Below are positions 45,799-53,820 of a stretch of DNA of 64,000 bases, piece by piece. Every line of letters begins with the position of its first letter. Position 1 is the stretch's first letter. The stretch lies in the NCBI RefSeq assembly GCF_003461625.1, contig NZ_QTXL01000005.1:124001-188000 (forward strand), written 5' to 3'. This DNA comes from Clostridium sp. AF15-31. Lineage in GTDB: Bacteria; Bacillota; Clostridia; Lachnospirales; Lachnospiraceae. The notes below the pieces were generated by a model. The model saw only the letters and a list, made by a program, of their open reading frames with translations, was not told the DNA's origin and searched no databases. A program made the position numbers and the translations under genes.

Positions 45799-47106
45799 AT
45801 GATATTTACAAAAGAATACTGGTTAAATTGTATCGATCGAACAAAACGATACGCAAAAACATTTATTAAATGGCTGATCTGTTCTGCCATTATCGGAATC
45901 TCCTGCGGGGCTGTCGGAACAGCCTTTCATTACAGCGTTGAATATGTCACACAGTTCCGTTCCGGGCACAGATGGATCATCTTCCTGCTCCCGGCAGCCG
46001 GTCTGTTGATCGTATTTCTGTACCGTGCAGGCGGCATCAAGCATGACAAGGGAACCAACCTTGTTATCGGATCGATTCGGAATCCGGAATACAATGTGCC
46101 TTTCCGTATGGCACCTCTGATCTTTATAACAACCGTTATCACGCATTTATTTGGCGGATCTGCCGGCCGGGAAGGTGCTGCCCTGCAGATTGGCGGAAGT
46201 CTGGGTGCATCGATCGGCAAATTGATCAAAATGGATGACAGCGATAAACATATTATGACCTTGTGTGGTATGAGTGCCGTATTCGCTGCCCTGTTTGGAA
46301 CTCCTGTTACGGCCGCACTTTTCAGTGTAGAGGTTATCAGCATCGGAATTCTGTATTATAGTGCTCTGGTACCATGTATCCTGTCAGCAACCATTTCCTA
46401 TGCGATCACAGAAAAATTTCACATCACCCCTACCTATTTCATTCTGAATCAGGTTCCTGAAATGTCACTGGCAACCGGGATCCGGGTGATCATTCTCTCG
46501 GTCGCTGCTGCCGTACTCAGCATCCTTTTCTGTATGTCCATGCAGGTCATCGGAAAAACATTTAAGAAATATCTGAAAAACCAGTATCTTCGTATATTGG
46601 TCGGCGGTGTGCTACTGGTTCTCCTGACGCTTGCCGTCCGCTGCAATGACTATAATGGTGCCGGTATGAACATTATTGAACAGGCGATCCATGGAACAGC
46701 AAAACCGGAAGCCTTCATTCTGAAGCTCCTGTTTACCTGCATCACGATCGGCTGCGGATTCCGTGGCGGAGAGATCGTTCCATCGTTCTTCATCGGTGCA
46801 ACCTTCGGATGTACCCTTGGAGGCTGGATTGGACTGGATCCAGGATTCGGAGCTGCTATGGGGCTTGTATGTCTCTTCTGCGGCGTTGTAAACTGTCCGC
46901 TGGCATCTCTGGTCTTAAGCATCGAATTATTCGGTGCAAGCGGTATCCTGCTGTTCGCGATCGGCTGCAGTGTCAGCTATATGTTATCCGGTTATTACAG
47001 CTTATACAGTGAACAGAAAATCATATATTCCAAGCTTCGTCCTCACTATGTAAACCTGTATACCAATCAGGAGGTCAAAACAAACGACCACAGTGAAGCG
47101 GAATAA
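45799..47106 (+). CDS. CLC family anion transporter, probably fluoride-type (CLC-F)
   Basis: The 435-aa membrane protein has about ten hydrophobic helices. The gating-Glu motif is THLFGGSAGREGAALQIGG with Glu125, and the late filter motif is GGEIVPSFFIGATFG. The canonical GSGIP motif of chloride CLCs is absent; the matching place reads GTNLVIGSI. The THLFGGSAGREG context and GxNLVI are features I associate with the CLC-F fluoride/proton antiporters. The second proton-pathway Glu of chloride exchangers appears replaced (SVEVIS). Fluoride export is therefore my best call, with chloride as the alternative. I see no fluoride riboswitch upstream. It splits the spoVA genes. Confidence 0.8.
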   Translation: MIFTKEYWLNCIDRTKRYAKTFIKWLICSAIIGISCGAVGTAFHYSVEYVTQFRSGHRWIIFLLPAAGLLIVFLYRAGGIKHDKGTNLVIGSIRNPEYNVPFRMAPLIFITTVITHLFGGSAGREGAALQIGGSLGASIGKLIKMDDSDKHIMTLCGMSAVFAALFGTPVTAALFSVEVISIGILYYSALVPCILSATISYAITEKFHITPTYFILNQVPEMSLATGIRVIILSVAAAVLSILFCMSMQVIGKTFKKYLKNQYLRILVGGVLLVLLTLAVRCNDYNGAGMNIIEQAIHGTAKPEAFILKLLFTCITIGCGFRGGEIVPSFFIGATFGCTLGGWIGLDPGFGAAMGLVCLFCGVVNCPLASLVLSIELFGASGILLFAIGCSVSYMLSGYYSLYSEQKIIYSKLRPHYVNLYTNQEVKTNDHSEAE

Positions 47107-47124
47107 TATACTATCAATAACACA

Positions 47125-47190
47125 AAAGAAAGCTCATATGGCTGCCTGATCCTTACGAACCGGCTTCCATATGAGCTTTTCTTTGTTTCT
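47125..47190. terminator. Bidirectional terminator between the CLC and VanW genes
   Basis: AAAGAAAGCTCATATGG pairs with CCATATGAGCTTTTCTTT, with an inner GCTGCC/GGC extension. T-rich tails follow on both strands. It ends the CLC gene (plus) and the VanW gene (minus). Confidence 0.85.
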
Positions 47191-47194
47191 TTAT

Positions 47195-48904
47195 TTAATC
47201 ATCTGTCTTTGTATCATTCTTTTTCTTATTGTCTGACTTTTTATCCGATTTCTTATCATCCTTCTTGGAATCGTCTTTCTTGTCGTCCTTCTTTTCTGTC
47301 GTATCCTCAGTTGTCTTTTCCTCGGTTGTTTTTTCCTCCGTCTTCTTCTCCTCAGTCGAATTCTCCTCTGAGGTATCTTCCTTCTCTTTGGTTCCACGAA
47401 GAACTACTTTATCCCGTTTATCATACACACTGACAGATTCCGGTTCAGATGAGATTACCTCTCCATTTCCGTCATATACCGTCCGGTAGGTCTGATATTT
47501 GGTTCCTGTGATACCTGTAACGGAAACTTCCTCTTCACCTTTCTCCAGTGTATCGTCGTCCTCATATTCCGTATCATAATCATAAGTTGCTACCAGTTCA
47601 CTGGACAGTGACACTCTGAAGTCCTTTAGCTTCGTTCCATAAATCGCACATGACACAACACCACCACTATAGGAGGCGGTCACCTTGAGCGGATAATCCG
47701 TATTATTTATAAAACGGTAATCCGGTCCGCCCCAGGATACCGTTGCATCAAAACCTGCATCTACATAAGTGGATGGATGCGGATGGCAATGACGTTCTGC
47801 AATTTCCAGATTCGCATACAGACAGGCATCATAAAGAGTGGATGATACCTGACAGATACCTCCGCCGACTTCATCTACTGATTCCCCATTGACATAAGAT
47901 GGAGCTGCCTGAAACCCATTCTCGATGGTTCTCTGTCCTACCACATTATTGAATGAAAACTCTTCACCCGGCATCAGTATCGTGCCGTTACAATTCTCTG
48001 CCGCCTTTGCAACATTTCCTTTTCTTGCATCCGTTCCACCTACATTGGTACTGAAGGATCCCAGCGTATCACGGAAGAGATAGGCCTGTAATGTCTCCTT
48101 CGACAGCTCCGGTTCTGTATAAACCAGATCAAAGCTGACTTCTTCTCCATCGGCTGCCGCATCCAGCTTCTTCCTGGCAGCATCTTTATCAAAGCTGATT
48201 CCTACCACAGAATCTGTTACACTGTAATCATTTTCCGGATCCAGTGTTGCATCCGCCGGTGCTACATAAATCTGATCATATACCAGATCCAGATCGACAT
48301 CACTGTATGTAAGTGGACATTCAAGCTGCGCATCAAATTCTCCCTTGCTGATGCATGAAGCAATCTCATCTGCCAGCTTATCCGAATCTACCGTATAACC
48401 TCCGCGGCCCTTTGTAACAATAACCTTGTCATCCTTCACGGTGTAAGAGGAATCTTCTACCCCTTCCAGCTTCGTCAGCCCGGACTGTTCGATCGCAGTA
48501 TACAACGGCTTCTTATCCTTCAGCGATGGTCGTGCAGTATATTCTGCCTCACCAAATAATGCCTTAATAAAATTAAAACCTCTTGTTAAAAAACCATGGC
48601 TTACATCGTTTGCCTGTTGTACCGCATCGATCACATTCAGATCCAGAGCTTCTTCGATCGCAATGCAATATGTTTTACCTTCCAACGTTACGTCGATCCC
48701 GGCGTTATTGTACTCCGTTGCAAACTGATCTTCTACAGCCGCTGCAGCTTCCTTCACCGTCATGTTACTGACATCAATTCCATTTATACTGGTATTTGGA
48801 AAAAACTTTTTCTTACCAATAATTCCGCAAAATATCAGATAACACACACACAATGCAACAATAACACATACTGTTGTAGTAACACTTCTTTTTGCTTTTT
48901 TCAT
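47195..48904 (-). CDS. VanW family protein with YoaR-like and G5-like domains
   Basis: This protein is 569 aa from the ATG at 48904 (GGAG seven bases upstream). There is an N-terminal membrane anchor (about 9-32). Two putative peptidoglycan-binding domains of the YoaR type lie at about 40-270, starting INGIDVSNMTVKEAAAAV. The VanW domain is at about 300-430, with GEEFSFNNVVGQRT, EVGGGICQVSSTLYDA and HCHPHPSTYVDAG. A G5-like strand region follows (about 465-505). The tail is a Lys/Glu/Asp/Thr-rich KKTEEKTTEEKTTED-type sequence. It is probably surface located and wall associated. Biochemical function of VanW is not settled. Confidence 0.85.
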   Translation of the reverse strand: MKKAKRSVTTTVCVIVALCVCYLIFCGIIGKKKFFPNTSINGIDVSNMTVKEAAAAVEDQFATEYNNAGIDVTLEGKTYCIAIEEALDLNVIDAVQQANDVSHGFLTRGFNFIKALFGEAEYTARPSLKDKKPLYTAIEQSGLTKLEGVEDSSYTVKDDKVIVTKGRGGYTVDSDKLADEIASCISKGEFDAQLECPLTYSDVDLDLVYDQIYVAPADATLDPENDYSVTDSVVGISFDKDAARKKLDAAADGEEVSFDLVYTEPELSKETLQAYLFRDTLGSFSTNVGGTDARKGNVAKAAENCNGTILMPGEEFSFNNVVGQRTIENGFQAAPSYVNGESVDEVGGGICQVSSTLYDACLYANLEIAERHCHPHPSTYVDAGFDATVSWGGPDYRFINNTDYPLKVTASYSGGVVSCAIYGTKLKDFRVSLSSELVATYDYDTEYEDDDTLEKGEEEVSVTGITGTKYQTYRTVYDGNGEVISSEPESVSVYDKRDKVVLRGTKEKEDTSEENSTEEKKTEEKTTEEKTTEDTTEKKDDKKDDSKKDDKKSDKKSDNKKKNDTKTDD

Positions 48905-48960
48905 GATGTATCTCCATTTACTACACATGTGAGTATACGCATCCTGCTAAAGGATACAGA

Positions 48961-49006
48961 TACCTACTATTATTAACTTAACCATTTGTTAAAGTTATCA
49001 TAGGTA
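48961..49006. repeat. 46-bp imperfect inverted repeat upstream of the VanW gene
   Basis: TACCTA at one end and TAGGTA at the other enclose TTAACTTAAC and GTTAAAGTTA arms around a short centre. The symmetry overlaps the -10 region of the candidate promoter at 48992-49020 and continues downstream of it, so it could be an operator or an mRNA leader stem. No T-tract follows. Confidence 0.6.
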
Positions 49007-49020
49007 TTTTTATCTGTCAA
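48992..49020 (-). promoter_or_regulatory. Candidate promoter of the VanW gene
   Basis: TTGACA (49015-49020) is a perfect -35; TAACTT (48992-48997), 17 bp downstream, is a poor -10. A weak -10 covered by an inverted repeat is compatible with activation or repression. Confidence 0.45.
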
Positions 49021-49089
49021 TACAGATTCCCCTTAAATCTAATATTTCACAAAACCATCATTTTACCTTAAAACATATGTAACATTTTT

Positions 49090-49120
49090 GAAAAAACAGG
49101 CCGGGAATCATACCCAGCCT
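49090..49120 (-). terminator. Intrinsic terminator of the spoIIA-sigF-spoVAABC operon
   Basis: AGGCTGGG/CCCGGCCT (49113-49120 with 49098-49105) forms an 8-bp GC-rich stem followed by GTTTTTTC on the minus strand. The upstream arm lies inside the last codons of spoVAC. Confidence 0.85.
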
Positions 49121-49566
49121 GCCAGCTTACAGATCCAGTATATCAGTCCCAGCACCCATGATGTAAAGATACCGTACATGATGACCGGGCCTGCAATCGT
49201 AAAACATTTTACACCTTTACCGAAGACCTCACCTTCGGTCTGAAACTCTATGATCGGAGCACAGACACCATTAGCAAAGCCCGTGATCGGTACCAGAGTT
49301 CCGGCTCCACCATATTTTGCGATCTTCTTATAGACATTCAGACCTGTGAGTACCACACTGATGAGTACAAGAACGATCGATACATAAGACGAACTGTCAT
49401 CCTTATCCAGACCCGCATATTCAAACAAATTAAATAACACCTGTCCGATCGTGCAGATCAGTCCTCCAATGAGAAACGCCCACAGGCAGTTTCTTGCCGA
49501 ATTGGATACCGGAGTAATCGTTTCAACATACTGATTGTATTCCTTTTCTTTTGGTTCAAACTGCAT
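49108..49566 (-). CDS. spoVAC: Stage V sporulation protein AC
   Basis: The 152-aa protein has four to five membrane helices and the family stretches NCLWAFLIGGLICTIGQ and LVPITGFANGVCAP. SpoVAC acts as a mechanosensitive channel for dipicolinate release in B. subtilis (established). The downstream partners spoVAD and spoVAE are not adjacent but about 3.5 kb away. The last codons form part of a terminator. Confidence 0.94.
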   Translation of the reverse strand: MQFEPKEKEYNQYVETITPVSNSARNCLWAFLIGGLICTIGQVLFNLFEYAGLDKDDSSSYVSIVLVLISVVLTGLNVYKKIAKYGGAGTLVPITGFANGVCAPIIEFQTEGEVFGKGVKCFTIAGPVIMYGIFTSWVLGLIYWICKLAGWV

Positions 49567-49645
49567 ATACTTTCCTCCTGTCTTACCGGGTTCTATTCTT
49601 CAGTATTTTCCATTTGCATGAAAACTATGCATATAAATCGCATTC

Positions 49646-50077
49646 CTAGACCAGTCCGGTTGATATCAGACCAAGAACAGAACCCACGAGTTTCCCTGCT
49701 GCAACCATGTATATGATGTAAGGAATATAACGCCGGATTGAAAACCGTCTGGATATGATCGGAAATACATTCAGCACCTCTGCGAGCGCACCAACCAGAC
49801 AGCCTGTAAAGATACCGCCAAGCAGGGTTACAAAAGCCAGCCCAGGAATTGCAAGCGGGATCCGGATATTAAATATATATACGATATTTCCTGCCACAGC
49901 ACCATATGCCAGCAGACATTCCACCAGCATATAGTGCCGATTGCCTTTCACCTTTTCCGCCAACTTGGGGAATACTCCGATCAGGGATATAAATGCAAAA
50001 TAACCACTGGATATAGCTGCCCCTCCGATAAATGCAACCAGTGCATAACAGATATGTCTAATCAGCATCCCGCACAT
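49646..50077 (-). CDS. spoVAB: Stage V sporulation protein AB
   Basis: The 143-aa membrane protein has four helices (starting CYALVAFIGGAAISSGYFAF) matching SpoVAB size and pattern. The longest start (50077) overlaps the spoVAA stop by 20 bases; an ATG three codons later is equally possible. Many Clostridia lack SpoVAA and SpoVAB (family knowledge), so their presence here is informative. Confidence 0.85.
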   Translation of the reverse strand: MCGMLIRHICYALVAFIGGAAISSGYFAFISLIGVFPKLAEKVKGNRHYMLVECLLAYGAVAGNIVYIFNIRIPLAIPGLAFVTLLGGIFTGCLVGALAEVLNVFPIISRRFSIRRYIPYIIYMVAAGKLVGSVLGLISTGLV

Positions 50078-50687
50078 CCTTCTTTCTTACAGAATCCGTG
50101 ATCACTGTCTGATTGATCTCCTGTTCATACTGCCGCATCTGCACCTGAAGCGGGGTCGGATCATCGGTAAATTTCTTATTGGCTCCATGATTAAAGAATA
50201 CAATGATTCCAATGAACAAGCCCAGTGAATAGGCAACACCGCCAATCATGGCTCCTGATTCACTGCCTCCGGTAAATACATTCTGAAGCAGATCAAGCTG
50301 TCCGACCAGATTCACATCCGAGTTATAGGATATAATTGAAAATCCAGCACCAAAGAATGCGATCAGGCATAGAAATATAAATTTGAACTTCTGCTTTATC
50401 CGGTCCGACGGATCGAATGCCTTATAATATACAACAACATCAGGCTGTCCAAGATTCTGGATACACAGCTCCCCATCGCAGTTTTTTCTGATCTCCTCTA
50501 TGATATCCAATATGGATATGACCTGCTGTCCCTTTGAACTGGTAGAAAAATTCATCAGTTCAATTTTTTCGATTTTATTTTTCAGATCCAGATTGTCGGA
50601 TACGACCTTCGATACATCCCGGATCAATACCTTTCGTTTTTCCGCCAGAACACTTTCTGCCAACTGCAAATATACCATTTCTGCCAT
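50058..50687 (-). CDS. spoVAA: Stage V sporulation protein AA
   Basis: The 209-aa protein has an N-terminal soluble domain (MAEMVYLQLAESVLAEKRKV, then ISILDIIEEIRKN and VVVYYKAFD) like B. subtilis SpoVAA, and then two membrane helices (about residues 100-120 and 145-165). I start at 50687 because it matches the homologue; a GTG at 50753 would overlap sigF. It lies 58 bases after sigF and has no obvious separate promoter. Confidence 0.85.
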   Translation of the reverse strand: MAEMVYLQLAESVLAEKRKVLIRDVSKVVSDNLDLKNKIEKIELMNFSTSSKGQQVISILDIIEEIRKNCDGELCIQNLGQPDVVVYYKAFDPSDRIKQKFKFIFLCLIAFFGAGFSIISYNSDVNLVGQLDLLQNVFTGGSESGAMIGGVAYSLGLFIGIIVFFNHGANKKFTDDPTPLQVQMRQYEQEINQTVITDSVRKKDVRDAD

Positions 50688-50745
50688 ATTACGAAACCTG
50701 CTTTCCCATATTCTTACAGGATTAGGATATCCGCATCTGTTCTTT

Positions 50746-51423
50746 TTATACACTTTCTTTTAATTTCTCAAGGATCCGTTTTTCCTGCCGGCTCACCTGA
50801 ACCTGGCTGATACCAAGCAGTTTTCCGGTCTCCGACTGCGTTTTGTCTTCAAAATACCGAAGCTGGATCAAACGCTGTTCCTCCGGCTCCAACCGTTCCA
50901 ACATCTGCATCAACGACAAATGATCAACAATCTCCTGGCTATATTCCTCCGTTTTTGAATATACACCCGGAGCATCCAGAGACTCCGGCTCTAACGAAGC
51001 CTCCATTGCCATTACAATCTCCCCTGCATCATAAGAAAGGGCAGCAGCGATCTCTTCAATCTCAGGCTCATAGCCCTTTTCCTTGATCACCCGCTGCCGG
51101 TATTGCTCTACCTTACTATTCATCTCCTTCAGACTACGGCTGACCTTGATTGCGCCGTAATCCCGCAAAAAGCGGCGGATTTCCCCCTGGATCAGCGGAA
51201 CTGCATAGGTCGAAAACTTCACATCATAGTCAAAATCAAATTTATCAATACTTTTGATCAATCCGATGCAGCCGATCTGAAACAGATCCTCGATATCATA
51301 TCCACGTCCTGTAAATCTTCTGGCTACGCTCCATACAAGTCCAAGGTTCTGTTCTACCAGTTTTTCTTTTGCACTGTCATCACCCTTCTTCGCCTGTAAA
51401 AGAAGATCCAGATTATTTTCCAT
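50746..51423 (-). CDS. sigF: Forespore RNA polymerase sigma factor SigF
   Basis: The 225-aa sigma-70 factor has region 2 (ARRFTGRGYDIEDLFQIGCI, KFSTYAVPLIQGEIRRFLRD), region 3, and region 4 with KTQSETGKLLGISQVQVSRQEKRIL. Its place directly after spoIIAB, with stop and start adjoining, fixes it as SigF and not SigG. It is held inactive by SpoIIAB until SpoIIAA releases it (established). Confidence 0.97.
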   Translation of the reverse strand: MENNLDLLLQAKKGDDSAKEKLVEQNLGLVWSVARRFTGRGYDIEDLFQIGCIGLIKSIDKFDFDYDVKFSTYAVPLIQGEIRRFLRDYGAIKVSRSLKEMNSKVEQYRQRVIKEKGYEPEIEEIAAALSYDAGEIVMAMEASLEPESLDAPGVYSKTEEYSQEIVDHLSLMQMLERLEPEEQRLIQLRYFEDKTQSETGKLLGISQVQVSRQEKRILEKLKESV

Positions 51424-51855
51424 TTATACTGCACACCCAGCCCCTATTTTTTTTGCCATCTTTACTGTCGTTCCTTTTCCCGGCTCCGACTCTACCGTAA
51501 GCTCATCCATAAAGGCTTCCATAAAGGAAAATCCCATTCCCGACCGTCCATCCTTTCCGGTTGTAAACATTGGCTCCATTGCCTTTTCCACATCCTCGAT
51601 ACCACAGCCATAATCGGTGATCTCTATGTACAGCTTCCGCTCTTCTATGTATGCCCGTATCTCGATTGTTCCCTCTTTTTGCCCATAACCATGAATGATT
51701 GAATTCGTAACTGCTTCCGACACGGCTGTCTTAACATCAGCGACCTCCTCCAGCGTCGGATTCGTACGGGTCATAAAGGATGCTACGACAACCCTTGCAA
51801 AGCTCTCATTTCTTGGATCACTTCCAAACTCTATTTTCATTTCATTTCTGTTCAT
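51424..51855 (-). CDS. spoIIAB: Anti-sigma F factor and serine kinase SpoIIAB
   Basis: The 143-aa GHKL-type kinase has N box EAVTNSIIHGY, G1 DYGCGIEDVEKAMEPMFTTG and G2 GRSGMGFSFME. It binds SigF and phosphorylates SpoIIAA. It is coupled to sigF with no gap. Confidence 0.97.
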   Translation of the reverse strand: MNRNEMKIEFGSDPRNESFARVVVASFMTRTNPTLEEVADVKTAVSEAVTNSIIHGYGQKEGTIEIRAYIEERKLYIEITDYGCGIEDVEKAMEPMFTTGKDGRSGMGFSFMEAFMDELTVESEPGKGTTVKMAKKIGAGCAV

Positions 51856-51876
51856 TCTTTTCTTCTCCTTTTCATT

Positions 51877-52218
51877 TTATGACATATGTACTTGCTTGTA
51901 CGCAGTCTCAAAATCCTCTGTCTGCTCTGCGATCTTAAATATTCCGGACATTTTAAGAAGACGCTGCATTCTGTCATTTGCATGGATCACAAACACCTTT
52001 CCGCCTCTGTCATATACATTCCGGAATCTTCTCGTGATCAGACCGATCCCGGAGCTGTCCATCACGCTTGTATGCCGGAAATCGAATATCACGTACCGGA
52101 TCCTGCCATCCTGAAATACCTCTTCCGTTTCGTTCACCAGTATCGATGCCCGGTAATCATCAACTTCTTCCGGAAGCTCTATTAACACAGTATCCCCTAT
52201 TTTCTCATAATTATTCAT
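51877..52218 (-). CDS. spoIIAA: Anti-anti-sigma factor SpoIIAA
   Basis: This 113-aa STAS protein has the phosphorylated Ser in SVMDSSGIGLITRRF (near residue 53) and ends in a HANDRMQRLLKMSGIFKI segment. I start at 52218 (MNNYEKIG), with GAGGTGG just upstream; the longer frame to 52395 runs through a terminator-like hairpin and the 3' end of the upstream gene, and is not credible. It is first gene of spoIIA. Confidence 0.96.
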   Translation of the reverse strand: MNNYEKIGDTVLIELPEEVDDYRASILVNETEEVFQDGRIRYVIFDFRHTSVMDSSGIGLITRRFRNVYDRGGKVFVIHANDRMQRLLKMSGIFKIAEQTEDFETAYKQVHMS

Positions 52219-52230
52219 ACGCCACCTCTT

Positions 52231-52275
52231 TTTTACAAAAAAAGACAAATAAGCAATATTGCTTATTTGTCTTTT
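52231..52275 (-). terminator. Perfect 36-bp inverted repeat with T-tract just before spoIIAA
   Basis: AAAAGACAAATAAGCAAT and its exact complement (52240-52275) have no separate loop, and CTTTTTTTTG-like T residues follow on the minus strand. It ends the TPR gene transcript but stands only about 20 bases before the spoIIAA ATG, leaving no room for a promoter between. Confidence 0.8.
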
Positions 52276-52294
52276 GTATGATCTTGATTTCTTT

Positions 52295-53671
52295 TTATTC
52301 ATTTGTCGGATCCATATCGGATTCCGTTGTTCCTTCCGAACTGCCTTCTGTCGTGCTGCCTCCATCATCTGTTTTTCCACTCGTTGTGTCTGCACCAGAC
52401 AATGCTACTGCAACTGTATAATAAATAGAATTTGGACATTTCTGGATAAATGTATCAAAGGCTTCTTTGGCCTTATCCTCATCCTCCGTACCCAGATAGC
52501 ACAGAGCTTTATAATACAGAGCAACATCATAATCCGGGCTGGTCTCCAGCACCTTGTCGATCTCTGTCATTGCCTTATCATATTGGGTATCATTATAATA
52601 CTTCATGGCAAGCTGCATCGTAACCTTATCCGTATCTGATATATCTGCCTTGCTTTTTTCCTCATAATCTGCGACCTGCTTCGTAAGATCTTCATTCTTT
52701 GTTGTCAGGGAATCAACCTCATCCTGCAGAGAGGAAAGCTTGGTATTCTTATTGGCAATCTCTTCGCTGTAGGCAATCTTAACATTTCTGCTCTCATCAT
52801 CTGCATTCTTATTATGCTGTGGCATAACAAGGAACCACATGACAGCCAGTCCCAATACCAGTCCTGCCAGAACATAGGCAAGCGAATATTTGTAGAAATT
52901 AATATCCTTATATCTGCCAACCGGAGTCGGTCTTCCATTCCGGTCAACATTATCGGATTCCACATATGCCCGTGGCTGGTCTTCCACAAACAGCAGATCC
53001 GCATCATAATCATCATCCGGATAATCACGAAAGCTCATGATCTCCTCATCCGTATGCCCCATCTCATTGAAATAGCGGACAGCCAGGGGATTGGTTCTGT
53101 CGATCTTGATGACACGTTTTAATGCTTTTCTTGCCTTATCATATTTGTTATCATCGATCAGTAGAAGTGCCATCAGCAGATAACCATTTACAAACTTCGG
53201 ATTATCCGATAAGACTTTTCGAAGCTGGATAAATGCAAGATCCTTACTGCCCTGTCTGGCATAGTTTACTGCCTGATTGTATTTTCTTGCTGCATTGTTC
53301 GTTGTTTCAAGCTTGTGTGGATTGCCCTTCACCTCTTTGATATAACGTTTTGCAACATTTCGTCCGCTGAAATAATTCACACTGATGACCCAGTGGCTTA
53401 ATGCCAGAACAACTTCACCGGTTTCATAATATACAAGCCCCAGCAGATTTCTGGCATCAATATTCAACTTGTCATATTTAAGGGCTGTCTTTAATGCCTC
53501 TTCTGCACCACTCATATCACGGACTCTGGCTTTATCCAGACCAATATTATAATAATATTTGGATGTGTTCAGTGCCTTATTTACAAATTCACTCTTTAAC
53601 CCACATTGGCTGCAATATCCGGTAACAAGGATCTTACCGCCACAATGCTTACAATTCAGTACGTCTGCCAT
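52295..53671 (-). CDS. Zinc-ribbon, TPR and coiled-coil membrane protein
   Basis: The 458-aa protein has an N-terminal zinc ribbon (CKHCGG...CSQCG). TPR-type helices lie at about 35-195. Then come an acidic linker, one membrane helix (about 268-288), a coiled coil (about 305-345), a second TPR region (about 350-425), and a Gly/Ser/Thr-rich end. The first TPR block would be cytoplasmic and the second outside. I do not know a named homologue. It is preceded without gap by a 48-aa gene and followed by spoIIA, which may suggest a link to envelope or division, but this is only context. Confidence 0.75.
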   Translation of the reverse strand: MADVLNCKHCGGKILVTGYCSQCGLKSEFVNKALNTSKYYYNIGLDKARVRDMSGAEEALKTALKYDKLNIDARNLLGLVYYETGEVVLALSHWVISVNYFSGRNVAKRYIKEVKGNPHKLETTNNAARKYNQAVNYARQGSKDLAFIQLRKVLSDNPKFVNGYLLMALLLIDDNKYDKARKALKRVIKIDRTNPLAVRYFNEMGHTDEEIMSFRDYPDDDYDADLLFVEDQPRAYVESDNVDRNGRPTPVGRYKDINFYKYSLAYVLAGLVLGLAVMWFLVMPQHNKNADDESRNVKIAYSEEIANKNTKLSSLQDEVDSLTTKNEDLTKQVADYEEKSKADISDTDKVTMQLAMKYYNDTQYDKAMTEIDKVLETSPDYDVALYYKALCYLGTEDEDKAKEAFDTFIQKCPNSIYYTVAVALSGADTTSGKTDDGGSTTEGSSEGTTESDMDPTNE

Positions 53672-53672
53672 A

Positions 53673-53819
53673 TTATTTCTCCGTTTCCTTTGCTACACGA
53701 AGCATCTCCTGCATAATATCTGAGATATCCTTCAGATCATTATGATAAATGGCATCTTCTGCCTGGTCTACTTCCAGAGTCGGTCTGAATTTTTTTACTT
53801 CTTCATCAAAGTTTATCAT
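53673..53819 (-). CDS. Small protein, 48 aa, between folC and the TPR gene
   Basis: The frame ATG at 53819 to TAA at 53673 encodes a charged peptide starting MINFDEEVKKFRPTLEVDQA and ending MLRVAKETEK. Its ribosome site GGAGG is formed by the last codons of folC (stop overlaps), six bases before the ATG. Its stop is one base before the TPR gene ATG. This tight packing on both sides argues for a real coupled gene. The predicted structure is a helical, acidic peptide. Function is unknown. Confidence 0.7.
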   Translation of the reverse strand: MINFDEEVKKFRPTLEVDQAEDAIYHNDLKDISDIMQEMLRVAKETEK

Positions 53820-53820
53820 A

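Noticed and set aside
45650..45800. Search for a fluoride riboswitch upstream of the CLC gene
   Set aside because: No GGNGATGG...TTCNCC pattern or matching pseudoknot sequence is visible.
52219..52395. N-terminal 59-codon extension of spoIIAA
   Set aside because: It runs through the 3' end of the TPR gene and a terminator-like hairpin; the inner ATG has a ribosome site and matches SpoIIAA N-termini.
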